Shown: one piece after another, positions 1 through 6,067 of the stretch
Layout: each line of letters starts with the position of its first letter
Position numbering within the stretch: the first letter of the stretch is position 1
From: Bacillota bacterium
GTDB lineage: Bacteria; Bacillota; Clostridia; Christensenellales; CAG-138
Assembly (NCBI GenBank): GCA_023435025.1
Contig: JAEYSE010000111.1
Coordinates: forward strand, 1 to 9,659
DNA: 9,659 nucleotides
Direction of reading: 5' to 3'
Translations under genes and position numbers: made by a program
Notes under the pieces: model-generated
Databases searched by the model: none
Told to the model about the DNA's origin: nothing
What the model saw: the letters and a program-made list of their open reading frames with translations, nothing else

Positions 1-587
1 ATTTCTTTCGCGTCTATGCCGTATGCGCGGGCGATGGACGCTAGTTCGTGCGCGTTTTTGCCTTCCAGGCACTTAACAAGCGCCTTTTTCGCATCAGCCG
101 GGGCGTCGATTGCCGAAAAGAAGCCCGTCAAAAACCCCATGTGGGAAATGTCCAGCACATAGTCTTCCTCAATGAGCGCAAGGCTTTTTAGCGCAAGATC
201 CACAAGCTCGATAGTTGTATACTGTGTCACAGCGCCGATGTACTCTACGCCCACTTGGAATATTTCCTTGTATTCGCGCACTTCTCGGCTTTGCCGATAG
301 ACGCTTTCGCTATAATAGAGCCGCTCCGGGCGTTCTGCCGTAGCGCGCGTGTTTTTCACAATACTCATCGTGACGTCGGGCTTTAACGCCATCAGCTTTC
401 CGTTCAAATCCGTGAACGTGATAATCTGAGCGCTACTTAAAAAATCCCGGTGGTCCACGTAAAAATCGTATTCCTCAAATTTTCCCATGCGAAAATTCCG
501 GTATCCGCGGCTTTCGTAAAGGCTTCTGAGCAGGTACGCAGTGCGCTCGCTTTTTCTAAGGGACGTCAGTTTCAGTTCCAAGCCCAT
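1..587 (-). CDS. hisZ: ATP phosphoribosyltransferase regulatory subunit HisZ (partial, 5' part only)
   Basis: HisZ is a catalytically inactive class II histidyl-tRNA synthetase-like protein. It pairs with short-form HisG to make the histidine-feedback-sensitive first enzyme of histidine biosynthesis in the cytoplasm. About 195 residues are visible before the gene leaves the left edge. The reading frame shows the class II core: an N-terminal helix (about residues 10-28), DFYVDHRDFL (about 41-50), the motif-2-like strand LMALKPDVTMSIVKNT (about 65-80), then RLYYSESVYRQ (about 89-99) and the IFQVGVEYIG strand (about 109-118). KPDVT carries Asp where true HisRS usually has Glu (RPEGT), which favours HisZ. 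The annotated start is ATG at 587, but the AGGAG at 589-593 is only 1 nt from it. It is 7 nt from an in-frame TTG at 579-581, which may be the real start and would drop two residues. hisG probably lies to the left (inference). Confidence 0.85.
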   Translation of the reverse strand, partial: MGLELKLTSLRKSERTAYLLRSLYESRGYRNFRMGKFEEYDFYVDHRDFLSSAQIITFTDLNGKLMALKPDVTMSIVKNTRATAERPERLYYSESVYRQSREVREYKEIFQVGVEYIGAVTQYTTIELVDLALKSLALIEEDYVLDISHMGFLTGFFSAIDAPADAKKALVKCLEGKNAHELASIARAYGIDAKE

Positions 588-612
588 TCTCCTTCCGGGT
601 TCCTTGTGGGCT

Positions 613-641
613 AGTATACTCCGCTTTTATATAGTAGTCAA
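613..641 (-). promoter_or_regulatory. Sigma-A-type promoter for hisZ
   Basis: Read on the minus strand, TTGACT (636-641) and TATACT (613-618) are separated by exactly 17 bp, one mismatch each from consensus. Initiation would fall near 606, giving a leader of only about 20 nt before hisZ. No room is left for a T-box or leader-peptide attenuator downstream of this promoter. Confidence 0.8.
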
Positions 642-712
642 GTAGCACGCTAAAGTATAGAAGTAACTACCAATGTAATGACATACCATGTAGAGCAGCC
701 CATAAATCAGCG

Positions 713-741
713 AAAACAAAAAAGCCCGCATTTCTGCGGGC
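713..741 (-). terminator. Rho-independent terminator, copy 1
   Basis: GCCCGCA (724-730) and TGCGGGC (735-741) form a perfect 7-bp stem with a 4-nt loop. On the minus strand it is followed by a run of T (723-718) and further T-rich sequence. It lies just upstream of the hisZ promoter and would insulate hisZ from leftward readthrough. It is identical in stem and loop to the hairpin at 983-1000. Confidence 0.7.
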
Positions 742-751
742 AAAGGTGTCA

Positions 752-895
752 AAAAAGTATGATACGTTTCTCCCTGCGGGTGTTCCCTGCAGGATGAGGT
801 CGCAGGCCGCTAATATATTTTATACTGGGAGGGGCCCACAGCGCGAGCGTTCCTAAGGAAAGGGGGTAGGGGGAAACGTAGTCTCCCCCTATTAT
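752..895. repeat. Multi-hairpin intergenic repeat-like element
   Basis: This gene-free stretch is dense in inverted repeats. TACGTTTC (763-770) pairs perfectly with GAAACGTA (873-880). Inside, CCTGCGGG (773-780) pairs with CCCTGCAGG (785-793) with one bulge. AGGGGGA (868-874) pairs with TCCCCCT (884-890) as an alternative to the outer stem. A spurious minus frame is open through it, but it has no good start and a composition unlike a protein. The structure resembles dispersed intergenic REP or MITE-like elements of Clostridia. I cannot verify other genomic copies from one window. Confidence 0.45.
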
Positions 896-959
896 AAAAA
901 ATTGGCGTCGGCGCTTTAGGCGCCGATACCTTGAAACCTCCAAGCAGACACATCGGCGC
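896..959 (-). promoter_or_regulatory. Attenuator-like overlapping hairpins with U-tract
   Basis: On the minus strand, GCGCCGAT (958-951), ATCGGCGC (927-920 core) and GCGCCGA (914-908 complement arm) occur in order. The middle segment can pair with either neighbour. The second pairing (908-914 with 920-926, 5-nt loop) is followed, after about six bases, by a run of six T (901-896). This has the topology of an antiterminator/terminator pair, but no gene follows closely and no ligand-binding or T-box motif is recognisable. It may simply be another terminator or part of the neighbouring repeat. Confidence 0.3.
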
Positions 960-969
960 TTCGGAAATC

Positions 970-1000
970 CAAAACTAAAAATGCCCGCATTTCTGCGGGC
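970..1000 (-). terminator. Rho-independent terminator of the pit-DUF47 operon, copy 2
   Basis: A GCCCGCA (983-989) / TGCGGGC (994-1000) stem with a 4-nt TTTC loop lies 16 nt past the stop of the DUF47 gene. On the minus strand it is followed by a T-rich tract (982-970). It is placed to end the phosphate operon transcript. Confidence 0.8.
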
Positions 1001-1016
1001 AATTCATGCGTTGTTC

Positions 1017-1631
1017 TTATGTCTTTGTGATAATGATGCTTTCCACGCAGTTGGCAACGTCCTCGCAGTCGTCCAGCGCGTTTTCGAGTTCGTCATACAC
1101 CTTGTGAAGCTTTATCAGCGCAATGGGATCCTTTTCATGCGTAAAGAGCTCCCGCAGTGCTTCCTTGTAGCAGCGGTCGCCGACTTCTTCGATGCGGTTG
1201 ATGTCGATGATGAGCTCGTAGAGCCGGTTGCTCTTTTTTCCGCGGTGCAGCTCACTCATCAGCTCCGCAAGCTCTTCGCAAGCCTTTACGATCAGGCCCG
1301 CCATGGTACGCATGGGCGTGGTGACTTCTGTCACGTTCATCATCCACAGGTTTGCCGCCACAGAATCGATACGGTCAATGATATCGTCCGTTTCTTTTGC
1401 GATCTCGTAAATATCGTCGCGGTCGATGGGCGTAATAAACGCAACGTTGAGATATTCGCAGACGGTGTGCATGTGGGAATCTGCATCCTGCTCCGTCTTC
1501 TTGATGGCGGCGAATTCCTCTTCGAGCAGACGGTTTTCATCCAGCAACTTCTGAAGGGCCTTTGCAGCCTTTACGCAATAGGCGATGCCCTGTTCGAACA
1601 TATCGTAGTAATTCAAATCTTTCTTTGCCAT
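1017..1631 (-). CDS. DUF47 / PhoU-like phosphate transport accessory protein
   Basis: The 204-residue cytoplasmic, highly charged, all-helical protein matches the DUF47 (YkaA/TIGR00153-like) branch of the PhoU superfamily in length. PhoU proteins are helical bundles that bind metals through acidic E/D-xxx-D motifs. Candidates here are EQDADSH (47-53), DRDDIYEIAKETDD (70-83), IEEVGDR (147-153) and the acidic stretch DELENALDDCED (180-191). There is no signal peptide or membrane segment. The ATG at 1631 has AAGGGA about 8 nt upstream. The gene begins 18 nt after the PiT permease stop, so the two are almost certainly co-transcribed. DUF47 proteins are commonly paired with PiT permeases and are thought to modulate their activity (family knowledge); a direct regulatory role here is inferred. 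The T-tract hairpin at 970-1000 ends the unit. Confidence 0.9.
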   Translation of the reverse strand: MAKKDLNYYDMFEQGIAYCVKAAKALQKLLDENRLLEEEFAAIKKTEQDADSHMHTVCEYLNVAFITPIDRDDIYEIAKETDDIIDRIDSVAANLWMMNVTEVTTPMRTMAGLIVKACEELAELMSELHRGKKSNRLYELIIDINRIEEVGDRCYKEALRELFTHEKDPIALIKLHKVYDELENALDDCEDVANCVESIIITKT

Positions 1632-1649
1632 AAATGATCCCTTTCAGTT

Positions 1650-2648
1650 TTAAAATATTGCATGCATCAGCAGGGCCATGACGTATCCAATCAGGCCGCA
1701 GGCGGGGAATGTGAGTACCCAGGCCGTGACCATCTCTTTTACAATTCCCCAGTTTACGTTGCTTAACCTGCGTGCTGCCGCAGCGCCCATAATGGCGGTT
1801 CCCTTTGTGTTGGTGGTGCTAAGCGGTATGCCCCATACGGTGGCGGCCAACATGCAGGCAGAAGCCGCAACTTCTGCAGAAAAACCCTGGTATTTTTCTA
1901 TTTTTACCATATCAAGCCCCATGGTCTTGATGATGCGGTATCCGCCCACCGAGGTGCCAACCGCCATTAAGAGCGAGCAGAACACCATGACATACCAGGG
2001 AATGAAGTTTTCCCCGCCCGGCATGGCGACGCCGCCTAACGAGAGCGCAAACACCAGAACGCCCATAAACTTTTGTCCGTCCTGAGCGCCGTGGCTAAAG
2101 GCCATTGCTGAGGCAGAAACCACCTGACCAACGGAGAATATTCTGTTTGCTTTGTGTCGGTTGACGTTGCGGAATACTTTAGCGATCAGCGATGTGAAAA
2201 GCCCGCCTGTAAGAAAACCCAGTATGGAAGAAATGCCCAAGCCAAGAAAGACTTTTTGCCATTCGGCCCAACTGACCGATGCGATACCGCCGCCAGCCAA
2301 TGCTGCGCCGGTCAGACCGGCAATCAAAGCGTGGCTTTCGCTGGTGGGAATGCCAAAACGCCACGCGCCAACCGACCAGGAGACAATGGCAAGCTGCGCC
2401 GCCGCAAGCGTAATGAGCCCTTCCTTGCCGGGGGTCAGTTGTATGATATTGGAGATTGTCTTGGCGACCGCCGTACCCATGAGCAGTACGCCCAAAAGGT
2501 TGAATATCGCCGCAAGTATAACAGCTTTGCGGGGGGAGAGCACTCTGGTGGAAACCACAGTCGTAAGTGCGTTGGGGGCATCCGTCCATCCGTTGACAAA
2601 GATAGACGCGCATACGAGCAAAATGACGAGTATAAGGCCGGTCTGCAT
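1650..2648 (-). CDS. pit: PiT-family inorganic phosphate permease
   Basis: This 332-residue integral membrane protein is a low-affinity phosphate (metal-phosphate) symporter of the PiT family. Both internal repeats of the family signature are visible: NGWTDAPNALTTVVSTRVLS (19-38) with the GIPTSESHALIAGLTGAA segment (99-116), and FSHGAQDGQKFMG (184-196) with GIPLSTTNTKGTAIMGA (273-289). About ten hydrophobic segments flank them, with a short charged central loop (about 158-170). One oddity is that the second repeat reads STTN (Asn280, codon AAC) where most relatives have STTH. The start ATG has AAAGG 10 nt upstream. It is the first gene of an operon with DUF47. The leader is about 200 nt if transcription begins at the extended -10 at 2857-2865. 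The substrate could in principle be another oxyanion, since sulfate permeases exist in the family, but the DUF47 partner favours phosphate. Confidence 0.93.
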   Translation of the reverse strand: MQTGLILVILLVCASIFVNGWTDAPNALTTVVSTRVLSPRKAVILAAIFNLLGVLLMGTAVAKTISNIIQLTPGKEGLITLAAAQLAIVSWSVGAWRFGIPTSESHALIAGLTGAALAGGGIASVSWAEWQKVFLGLGISSILGFLTGGLFTSLIAKVFRNVNRHKANRIFSVGQVVSASAMAFSHGAQDGQKFMGVLVFALSLGGVAMPGGENFIPWYVMVFCSLLMAVGTSVGGYRIIKTMGLDMVKIEKYQGFSAEVAASACMLAATVWGIPLSTTNTKGTAIMGAAAARRLSNVNWGIVKEMVTAWVLTFPACGLIGYVMALLMHAIF

Positions 2649-2823
2649 GCGGTTTTAACCTTTCTAAGTAAAAAACGTAGGTCATAAGCGGAAAGTATGC
2701 GATTTTACGGCATGCCTGTCCTGCTCCAAGCAAACATCTGCTGCCTCCCCTTTGAGGAAGCCCTGTTTTACATATCGCCCGTTTTGGCCTACGGCATACA
2801 GGTAATTTAAGCAAAACGCACGC

Positions 2824-2856
2824 AAATGTAAAAGGCTTGATGGGACCTTTACATTT
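2824..2856. repeat. Inverted repeat at the predicted pit transcription start
   Basis: Arms AAATGTAAAAGG (2824-2835) and CCTTTACATTT (2846-2856) pair over 11 bp with one bulged A and a 10-nt loop. The right arm abuts the predicted pit -10 box and covers the expected start site near 2850. It could be an operator for a dimeric repressor or a hairpin at the 5' end of the mRNA. I do not recognise it as a known regulator box. Confidence 0.5.
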
Positions 2857-2865
2857 AGTATAACA
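2857..2865 (-). promoter_or_regulatory. Extended -10 promoter candidate for pit
   Basis: On the minus strand TATACT (2857-2862) is preceded by TGT, giving the extended -10 pattern TGnTATACT. No convincing -35 is found 16-18 bp upstream. A weaker alternative lies downstream: TTTACA with TAAATT (2804-2809) at 17 bp spacing. The resulting leader to pit (to 2649) contains no riboswitch that I recognise. Confidence 0.45.
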
Positions 2866-3268
2866 TACCGCGCTTGTACATGGGGGATAAATTCGAAACA
2901 AATTCGATCAAAATCGCGTCTGCGGGCTCGCTTTTGCACAATTATCGGCTGTCTTACAACAGGTTGAAGGTGTATTTTGGAGAGATCGTTAAGAATATGG
3001 AAATTGAATGCTCAGCAAACGGAAGATTGCGCATGCAATATTGCGCGGCAATCACACAGCATTACGCCATATCAAACCTTGTGAATTTTGGCGTATTTTT
3101 GCTCCAAAACACAGCATTTGCGCTGTGGCGCACGGACAATGCTTGTGATACCATTTTCATACTATGCACATAATAAGGACGGCCTGTATGGCTTTATTTA
3201 TAAACGCGGCGGCTTAATCGTTGTGTTGCATAAAAAACGGAACTGAAAAAAGAGAAGGAGTAAGAACG
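2863..3268. other. Divergent intergenic region without a recognisable gene
   Basis: This is an AT-richer gap between divergent pit and kimA. A plus-strand open frame from 2874 to 3173 has no ribosome binding site and resembles no family. Imperfect inverted repeats occur, for example around 3026-3052 (ATTGCGC and GCGCGGCAAT). No -35/-10 pair for kimA is convincing. I looked for a ydaO-type c-di-AMP riboswitch and see none. Confidence 0.5.
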
Positions 3269-3322
3269 GTGGCCACCTGCAATATACTCAAGGAAGAGAG
3301 CGAGTCAACCCATGCTGCATAA
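3269..3322 (+). CDS. Possible 17-residue leader ORF overlapping kimA start
   Basis: A strong AAGGAG (3255-3260) sits 8 nt before GTG 3269. From there a short frame reads MATCNILKEESESTHAA and stops at TAA 3320-3322, overlapping the first 11 nt of kimA in another frame. The kimA ATG itself has only weak purine-rich sequence (AGGAAGAGAG at 3291-3300), ending 11 nt away. The layout suggests translational coupling or leader-mediated control of kimA. It may instead be chance, with the SD simply placed far upstream. Confidence 0.35.
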   Translation: MATCNILKEESESTHAA

Positions 3323-5150
3323 GCTCAAAGAGATTTTTTTGGGGCACTCGCTTAAGAGCGCCGAGGAAACGTCTGAAAAATTCAATATTCTTTGGGGTCT
3401 CCCCATACTTTCCAGCGACGCGATCTCTTCCGTATCGTATGCCTGCGAAGAGATTTTGATGGTGCTTATCCCGCTTTTGGGTATGGCGGCATACAAGCCG
3501 CTGCTGGGCACCGCACTTGCGATTATTACGCTATTGTTCATTCTGGTGTTTTCCTACCGCCAGACCATAGACAATTATCCCAACGGCGGCGGCTCCTACA
3601 GCGTAGCGAGCGACAACTTGGGCCGCATCCCCGGTCTGATTGCGGCGGCGTCGTTGTCGATTGATTATGTGTTGACCGTGGCGGTCAGCGCCAGTTCCGG
3701 CGTGGCGGCCATCACATCCGCTTTTCCCGAACTTCTGCCCTACAAAACTGGGCTTGCGCTCATCATCATTTTATTCCTGACGCTTGGGAACCTCAGGGGC
3801 ATCCGGGAATCCTCCGTGCTATTCGGCGTTCCGACATACCTATTTATCGGCACTATTCTGAGCATGATATTTGTCGGGCTGTTTAAAGTGCTTGTGCTGG
3901 GCATCGTTCCGGAACCTACGGTACCTCTTACGCAGCCTGTCCAGGATTTAACGCTGTTCCTGTTTCTTAGGGCCTTTTCTTCCGGCTGCACGGCCTTGAC
4001 CGGCGTGGAAGCCGTGAGCAACGGCATTCCCAATTTTAAAGAGCCCGCGCAGAAGAGAGCCAAAAAGGTGTTGGCTCTACTTGCGATCATCGTGCTTATC
4101 ATATTCGGCGGAGTATGCGCACTGGCTGCCGCCTACAAGGTCGCTCCCCAGGAAGGCATTACGGTGGTCGCACAGATTGCTGCGCAGGTATTTGGCTCAA
4201 ATACGGTGATGTTCTACATGGTGCAGGCCACAACGGCTATCATACTCATCATGGCTGCCAACACGGCATTTGCCGATCTGCCGCTTCTTTTATCCCTGCT
4301 CGCTCGGGATGGTTTCATGGCCCGGCAATTCCGCCACCGTGGCGCGAGGCTGAGCTTTTCTAACGGCATCATGCTGCTCTTTATCGTGGCAAGCCTGCTG
4401 GTCGTATTCTTCCATGCGGATACGCACCAGTTGATACCGCTCTACGCGGTGGGCGTGTTCCTTTCCTTTACGCTTTCCCAGATGGGCATGTACAAGCGCT
4501 GGATTACCCGCAAGGAAAACGGCTGGAGACATAAGGCGGTCATCAACGGCTTCGGCACAATCATTACGGCGGTTACCTGCATCATTATAGCGGTGAGCAA
4601 GTTTACCCACGGCGCGTGGATGGTCATCATCTGCATCCCCGTGCTGGTGCTCCTGATGCTGCGCATCCGCCACCACTATGACCATGTCAGGGAAAACCTG
4701 TTGATTCCCGGCGACGCTTCGGAGCTTTTGTTTGAGGAACCGCCCAAGAATCATGTGCTTCTGCCGGTGGCCTCCATCAACAAATCCTTCATCAAGGCGC
4801 TCAATTATGCGCTCACGCTGAATGGGGAAGTCGAGGTCTACCATGTGAGCACCGTCAAGGAAGCCACGGACAAGCTTGTGCGCCAATACAACCAGTTGGG
4901 GCTTAAGATCCCGCTGGTGATTGAGGAAGCGCCCTACCGCAACGTCAACGAGGTGCTGCTCTCCCATGTGGATCAAAAACACGCGGCACTCAACAAGCAT
5001 GAAATGCTCACAGTCGTTCTGCCGCAGTTCATCATACCCAAGTGGTGGAACAATCCTCTGCATAACCAGACTGCGCGGTTATTGAAAAGCTCGCTGTTCA
5101 GGCGGCGCAACCTCGCGGTGGTGACGATACCGTATATCATCAATGAATAA
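3312..5150 (+). CDS. kimA: KimA-type high-affinity potassium importer (APC superfamily)
   Basis: This 612-residue membrane protein closely fits Bacillus subtilis KimA (YdaO, about 607 aa), an H+/K+ symporter of the KUP/APC superfamily. The N-terminal amphipathic stretch (1-25) is followed by LSSDAISSVSY (33-43), the unwound TM1 region, then YPNGGGSYSVASDNLG (89-104), SIDYVLTVAVS (116-126), TALTGVEAVSNGIP (227-240), IPLYAVGVFLSFTLSQMGM (375-393) and THGAWMV (432-438). About twelve hydrophobic segments end near residue 450. The remaining 160 residues form a soluble USP-like cytosolic domain. By my recollection of the B. subtilis structure, the K+-site residues are conserved: Asp36, Tyr43, Asp118, Tyr119, Thr230 and Tyr378 in this numbering. 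The first in-frame ATG after the stop at 3261-3263 is the start and matches the family N-terminus. The gene converges on the TSUP gene through a shared terminator. Confidence 0.9.
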   Translation: MLHKLKEIFLGHSLKSAEETSEKFNILWGLPILSSDAISSVSYACEEILMVLIPLLGMAAYKPLLGTALAIITLLFILVFSYRQTIDNYPNGGGSYSVASDNLGRIPGLIAAASLSIDYVLTVAVSASSGVAAITSAFPELLPYKTGLALIIILFLTLGNLRGIRESSVLFGVPTYLFIGTILSMIFVGLFKVLVLGIVPEPTVPLTQPVQDLTLFLFLRAFSSGCTALTGVEAVSNGIPNFKEPAQKRAKKVLALLAIIVLIIFGGVCALAAAYKVAPQEGITVVAQIAAQVFGSNTVMFYMVQATTAIILIMAANTAFADLPLLLSLLARDGFMARQFRHRGARLSFSNGIMLLFIVASLLVVFFHADTHQLIPLYAVGVFLSFTLSQMGMYKRWITRKENGWRHKAVINGFGTIITAVTCIIIAVSKFTHGAWMVIICIPVLVLLMLRIRHHYDHVRENLLIPGDASELLFEEPPKNHVLLPVASINKSFIKALNYALTLNGEVEVYHVSTVKEATDKLVRQYNQLGLKIPLVIEEAPYRNVNEVLLSHVDQKHAALNKHEMLTVVLPQFIIPKWWNNPLHNQTARLLKSSLFRRRNLAVVTIPYIINE

Positions 5151-5158
5151 AAACCAAT

Positions 5159-5190
5159 AAAAAGAGCGCTCCAAATGGAGCGCTCTTTTT
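5159..5190. terminator. Bidirectional terminator between kimA and the TSUP gene
   Basis: A perfect 9-bp stem GAGCGCTCC (5164-5172) / GGAGCGCTC (5177-5185) with loop AAAT is flanked by five A on the left and five T on the right. It can therefore end both the rightward kimA and leftward TSUP transcripts. The whole convergent gap is only 47 bp. Confidence 0.93.
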
Positions 5191-5197
5191 CAAGGAC

Positions 5198-5965
5198 TTA
5201 GAACAGATCCACAGCCATTTTTACAAACAGCAGACCTATTACGATAAACACCATATAACGCACATATTTTGCGCCGCCCGCAATCGCAAGCTTCGCGCCT
5301 AAATAGTTGCCCGCAGAGGCGAACACCGCAGCAGGAATTGCTAATTGGAACAGCACTTTGCCACTGAGTATAAACACAATCATGGACGCAAGGTTTGACG
5401 TCAGGTTTGCCACCTTTGCGCAGCCGGACGATTTTAAAAGATCAAACCCTAGAAACGCGGTAAACGCAAGTATCAGGAATGTGCCGGTCCCCGGCCCGAT
5501 CAGCCCGTCATAACAGCCCACCACAAGGCCAATCCCCAGCGAGGTCAGGGCAATACGGCGGCTGCTTAGCTGATGGTCCGCGGCGGGCGCGGTTCCAAAG
5601 TTGCGCTTTAAAGCCAGAAACACCGCTACTACCGGGAGGATAGCAAGCATTACAATCCGAAGTGTCTGTTCCGGAATCTTCAGGCTAAGCGTGCTTCCGC
5701 CAAAGGCTCCAATAAATGAGGCCGCCGCGGAGAGAAGGCCGACACGCAAGTCGATCTGCCCCGCCTTTAAGTATTTGAGTGTGGCGGTGAAAGTGCCGAT
5801 ACTCATTGCGGACTTGTTTGTACCCATCGTTTCGTGAATGGGTATCCCCGCCAGCAGGTAAGCCGGCAGCGTAATCAGCCCGCCTCCGCCTGCGATTGAG
5901 TCGACAAAGCCCGCTAAGAATACTAGCGGGCACACGATCAGGTAGGTAGTGAGGGTAATCTCCAC
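5198..5965 (-). CDS. TSUP family (TauE/SafE, YfcA-like) membrane transporter
   Basis: This 255-residue protein belongs to the TSUP (DUF81) family of small-anion transporters. Members move sulfite, sulfoacetate, related organosulfur compounds or other organic acids across the membrane. The two family repeats are clear. Repeat one has AGFVDSIAGGGGLITLPAYLL near the N-terminus, followed by GTNKSAMSIGTF. Repeat two has VGCYDGLIGPGTGTFLILAF followed by KSSGCAKVANLTSNLAS. Seven to eight hydrophobic helices are apparent. I choose GTG at 5965 because GGAGG (5974-5978) lies exactly 8 nt upstream. The longer frame to ATG 6040 would add 25 mostly hydrophilic residues before the first helix and overlaps the promoter's -10 box. 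The gene is monocistronic between two terminators. The YfcA-like subgroup has no firmly established substrate, so none is assigned. Confidence 0.88.
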   Translation of the reverse strand: MEITLTTYLIVCPLVFLAGFVDSIAGGGGLITLPAYLLAGIPIHETMGTNKSAMSIGTFTATLKYLKAGQIDLRVGLLSAAASFIGAFGGSTLSLKIPEQTLRIVMLAILPVVAVFLALKRNFGTAPAADHQLSSRRIALTSLGIGLVVGCYDGLIGPGTGTFLILAFTAFLGFDLLKSSGCAKVANLTSNLASMIVFILSGKVLFQLAIPAAVFASAGNYLGAKLAIAGGAKYVRYMVFIVIGLLFVKMAVDLF

Positions 5966-6038
5966 AGGGAAAGCCTCCAAGTATTGGATATCCGGGGGCG
6001 TCCGTGCTGCGGGCTTCCCAAACGGATATATATATATC

Positions 6039-6067
6039 ATTATACCAAAGCTACGGGCTTTTGTAAA
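6039..6067 (-). promoter_or_regulatory. Sigma-A-type promoter for the TSUP gene
   Basis: On the minus strand TTTACA (6062-6067) and a perfect TATAAT (6039-6044) are 17 bp apart. Initiation near 6032 gives a leader of about 67 nt to the GTG start. The -35 box uses bases of the argF terminator's U-tract. A 14-bp alternating AT palindrome (6025-6038) sits immediately downstream of the -10. Confidence 0.82.

Noticed and set aside
749..943. 64-codon minus-strand open frame between hisZ and the DUF47 gene
   Set aside because: It starts on TTG, has no Shine-Dalgarno at proper spacing, runs through palindromes, and encodes a Pro/Arg-rich sequence like a translated repeat.
981..1637. 218-codon plus-strand frame antisense to the DUF47 gene
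   Set aside because: It is the complement shadow of a gene with clear family motifs and lacks its own signals; it also begins in a terminator hairpin.
2649..2850. Riboswitch in the pit leader
   Set aside because: The leader is long and can form local stems, but I could not match it to any class I know, so none is called.
2874..3173. 99-codon plus-strand open frame upstream of kimA
   Set aside because: No ribosome binding site before the ATG, mixed unpatterned composition, no family resemblance, and it lies in an AT-richer regulatory gap.
3205..3245. Start of a ydaO-type c-di-AMP riboswitch ahead of kimA
   Set aside because: Only a CTTAATC-like stretch is similar; the remaining conserved core is absent and the space to the start is too short.
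4290..5063. 257-codon minus-strand frame antisense to kimA
   Set aside because: It is rich in His, Arg and Asp as expected from reading a membrane-protein gene backwards, and lacks a ribosome binding site or recognisable domain.
5966..6040. ATG at 6040 as the TSUP start
   Set aside because: It overlaps the -10 box of the promoter and has no SD; GTG 5965 has GGAGG at 8 nt.
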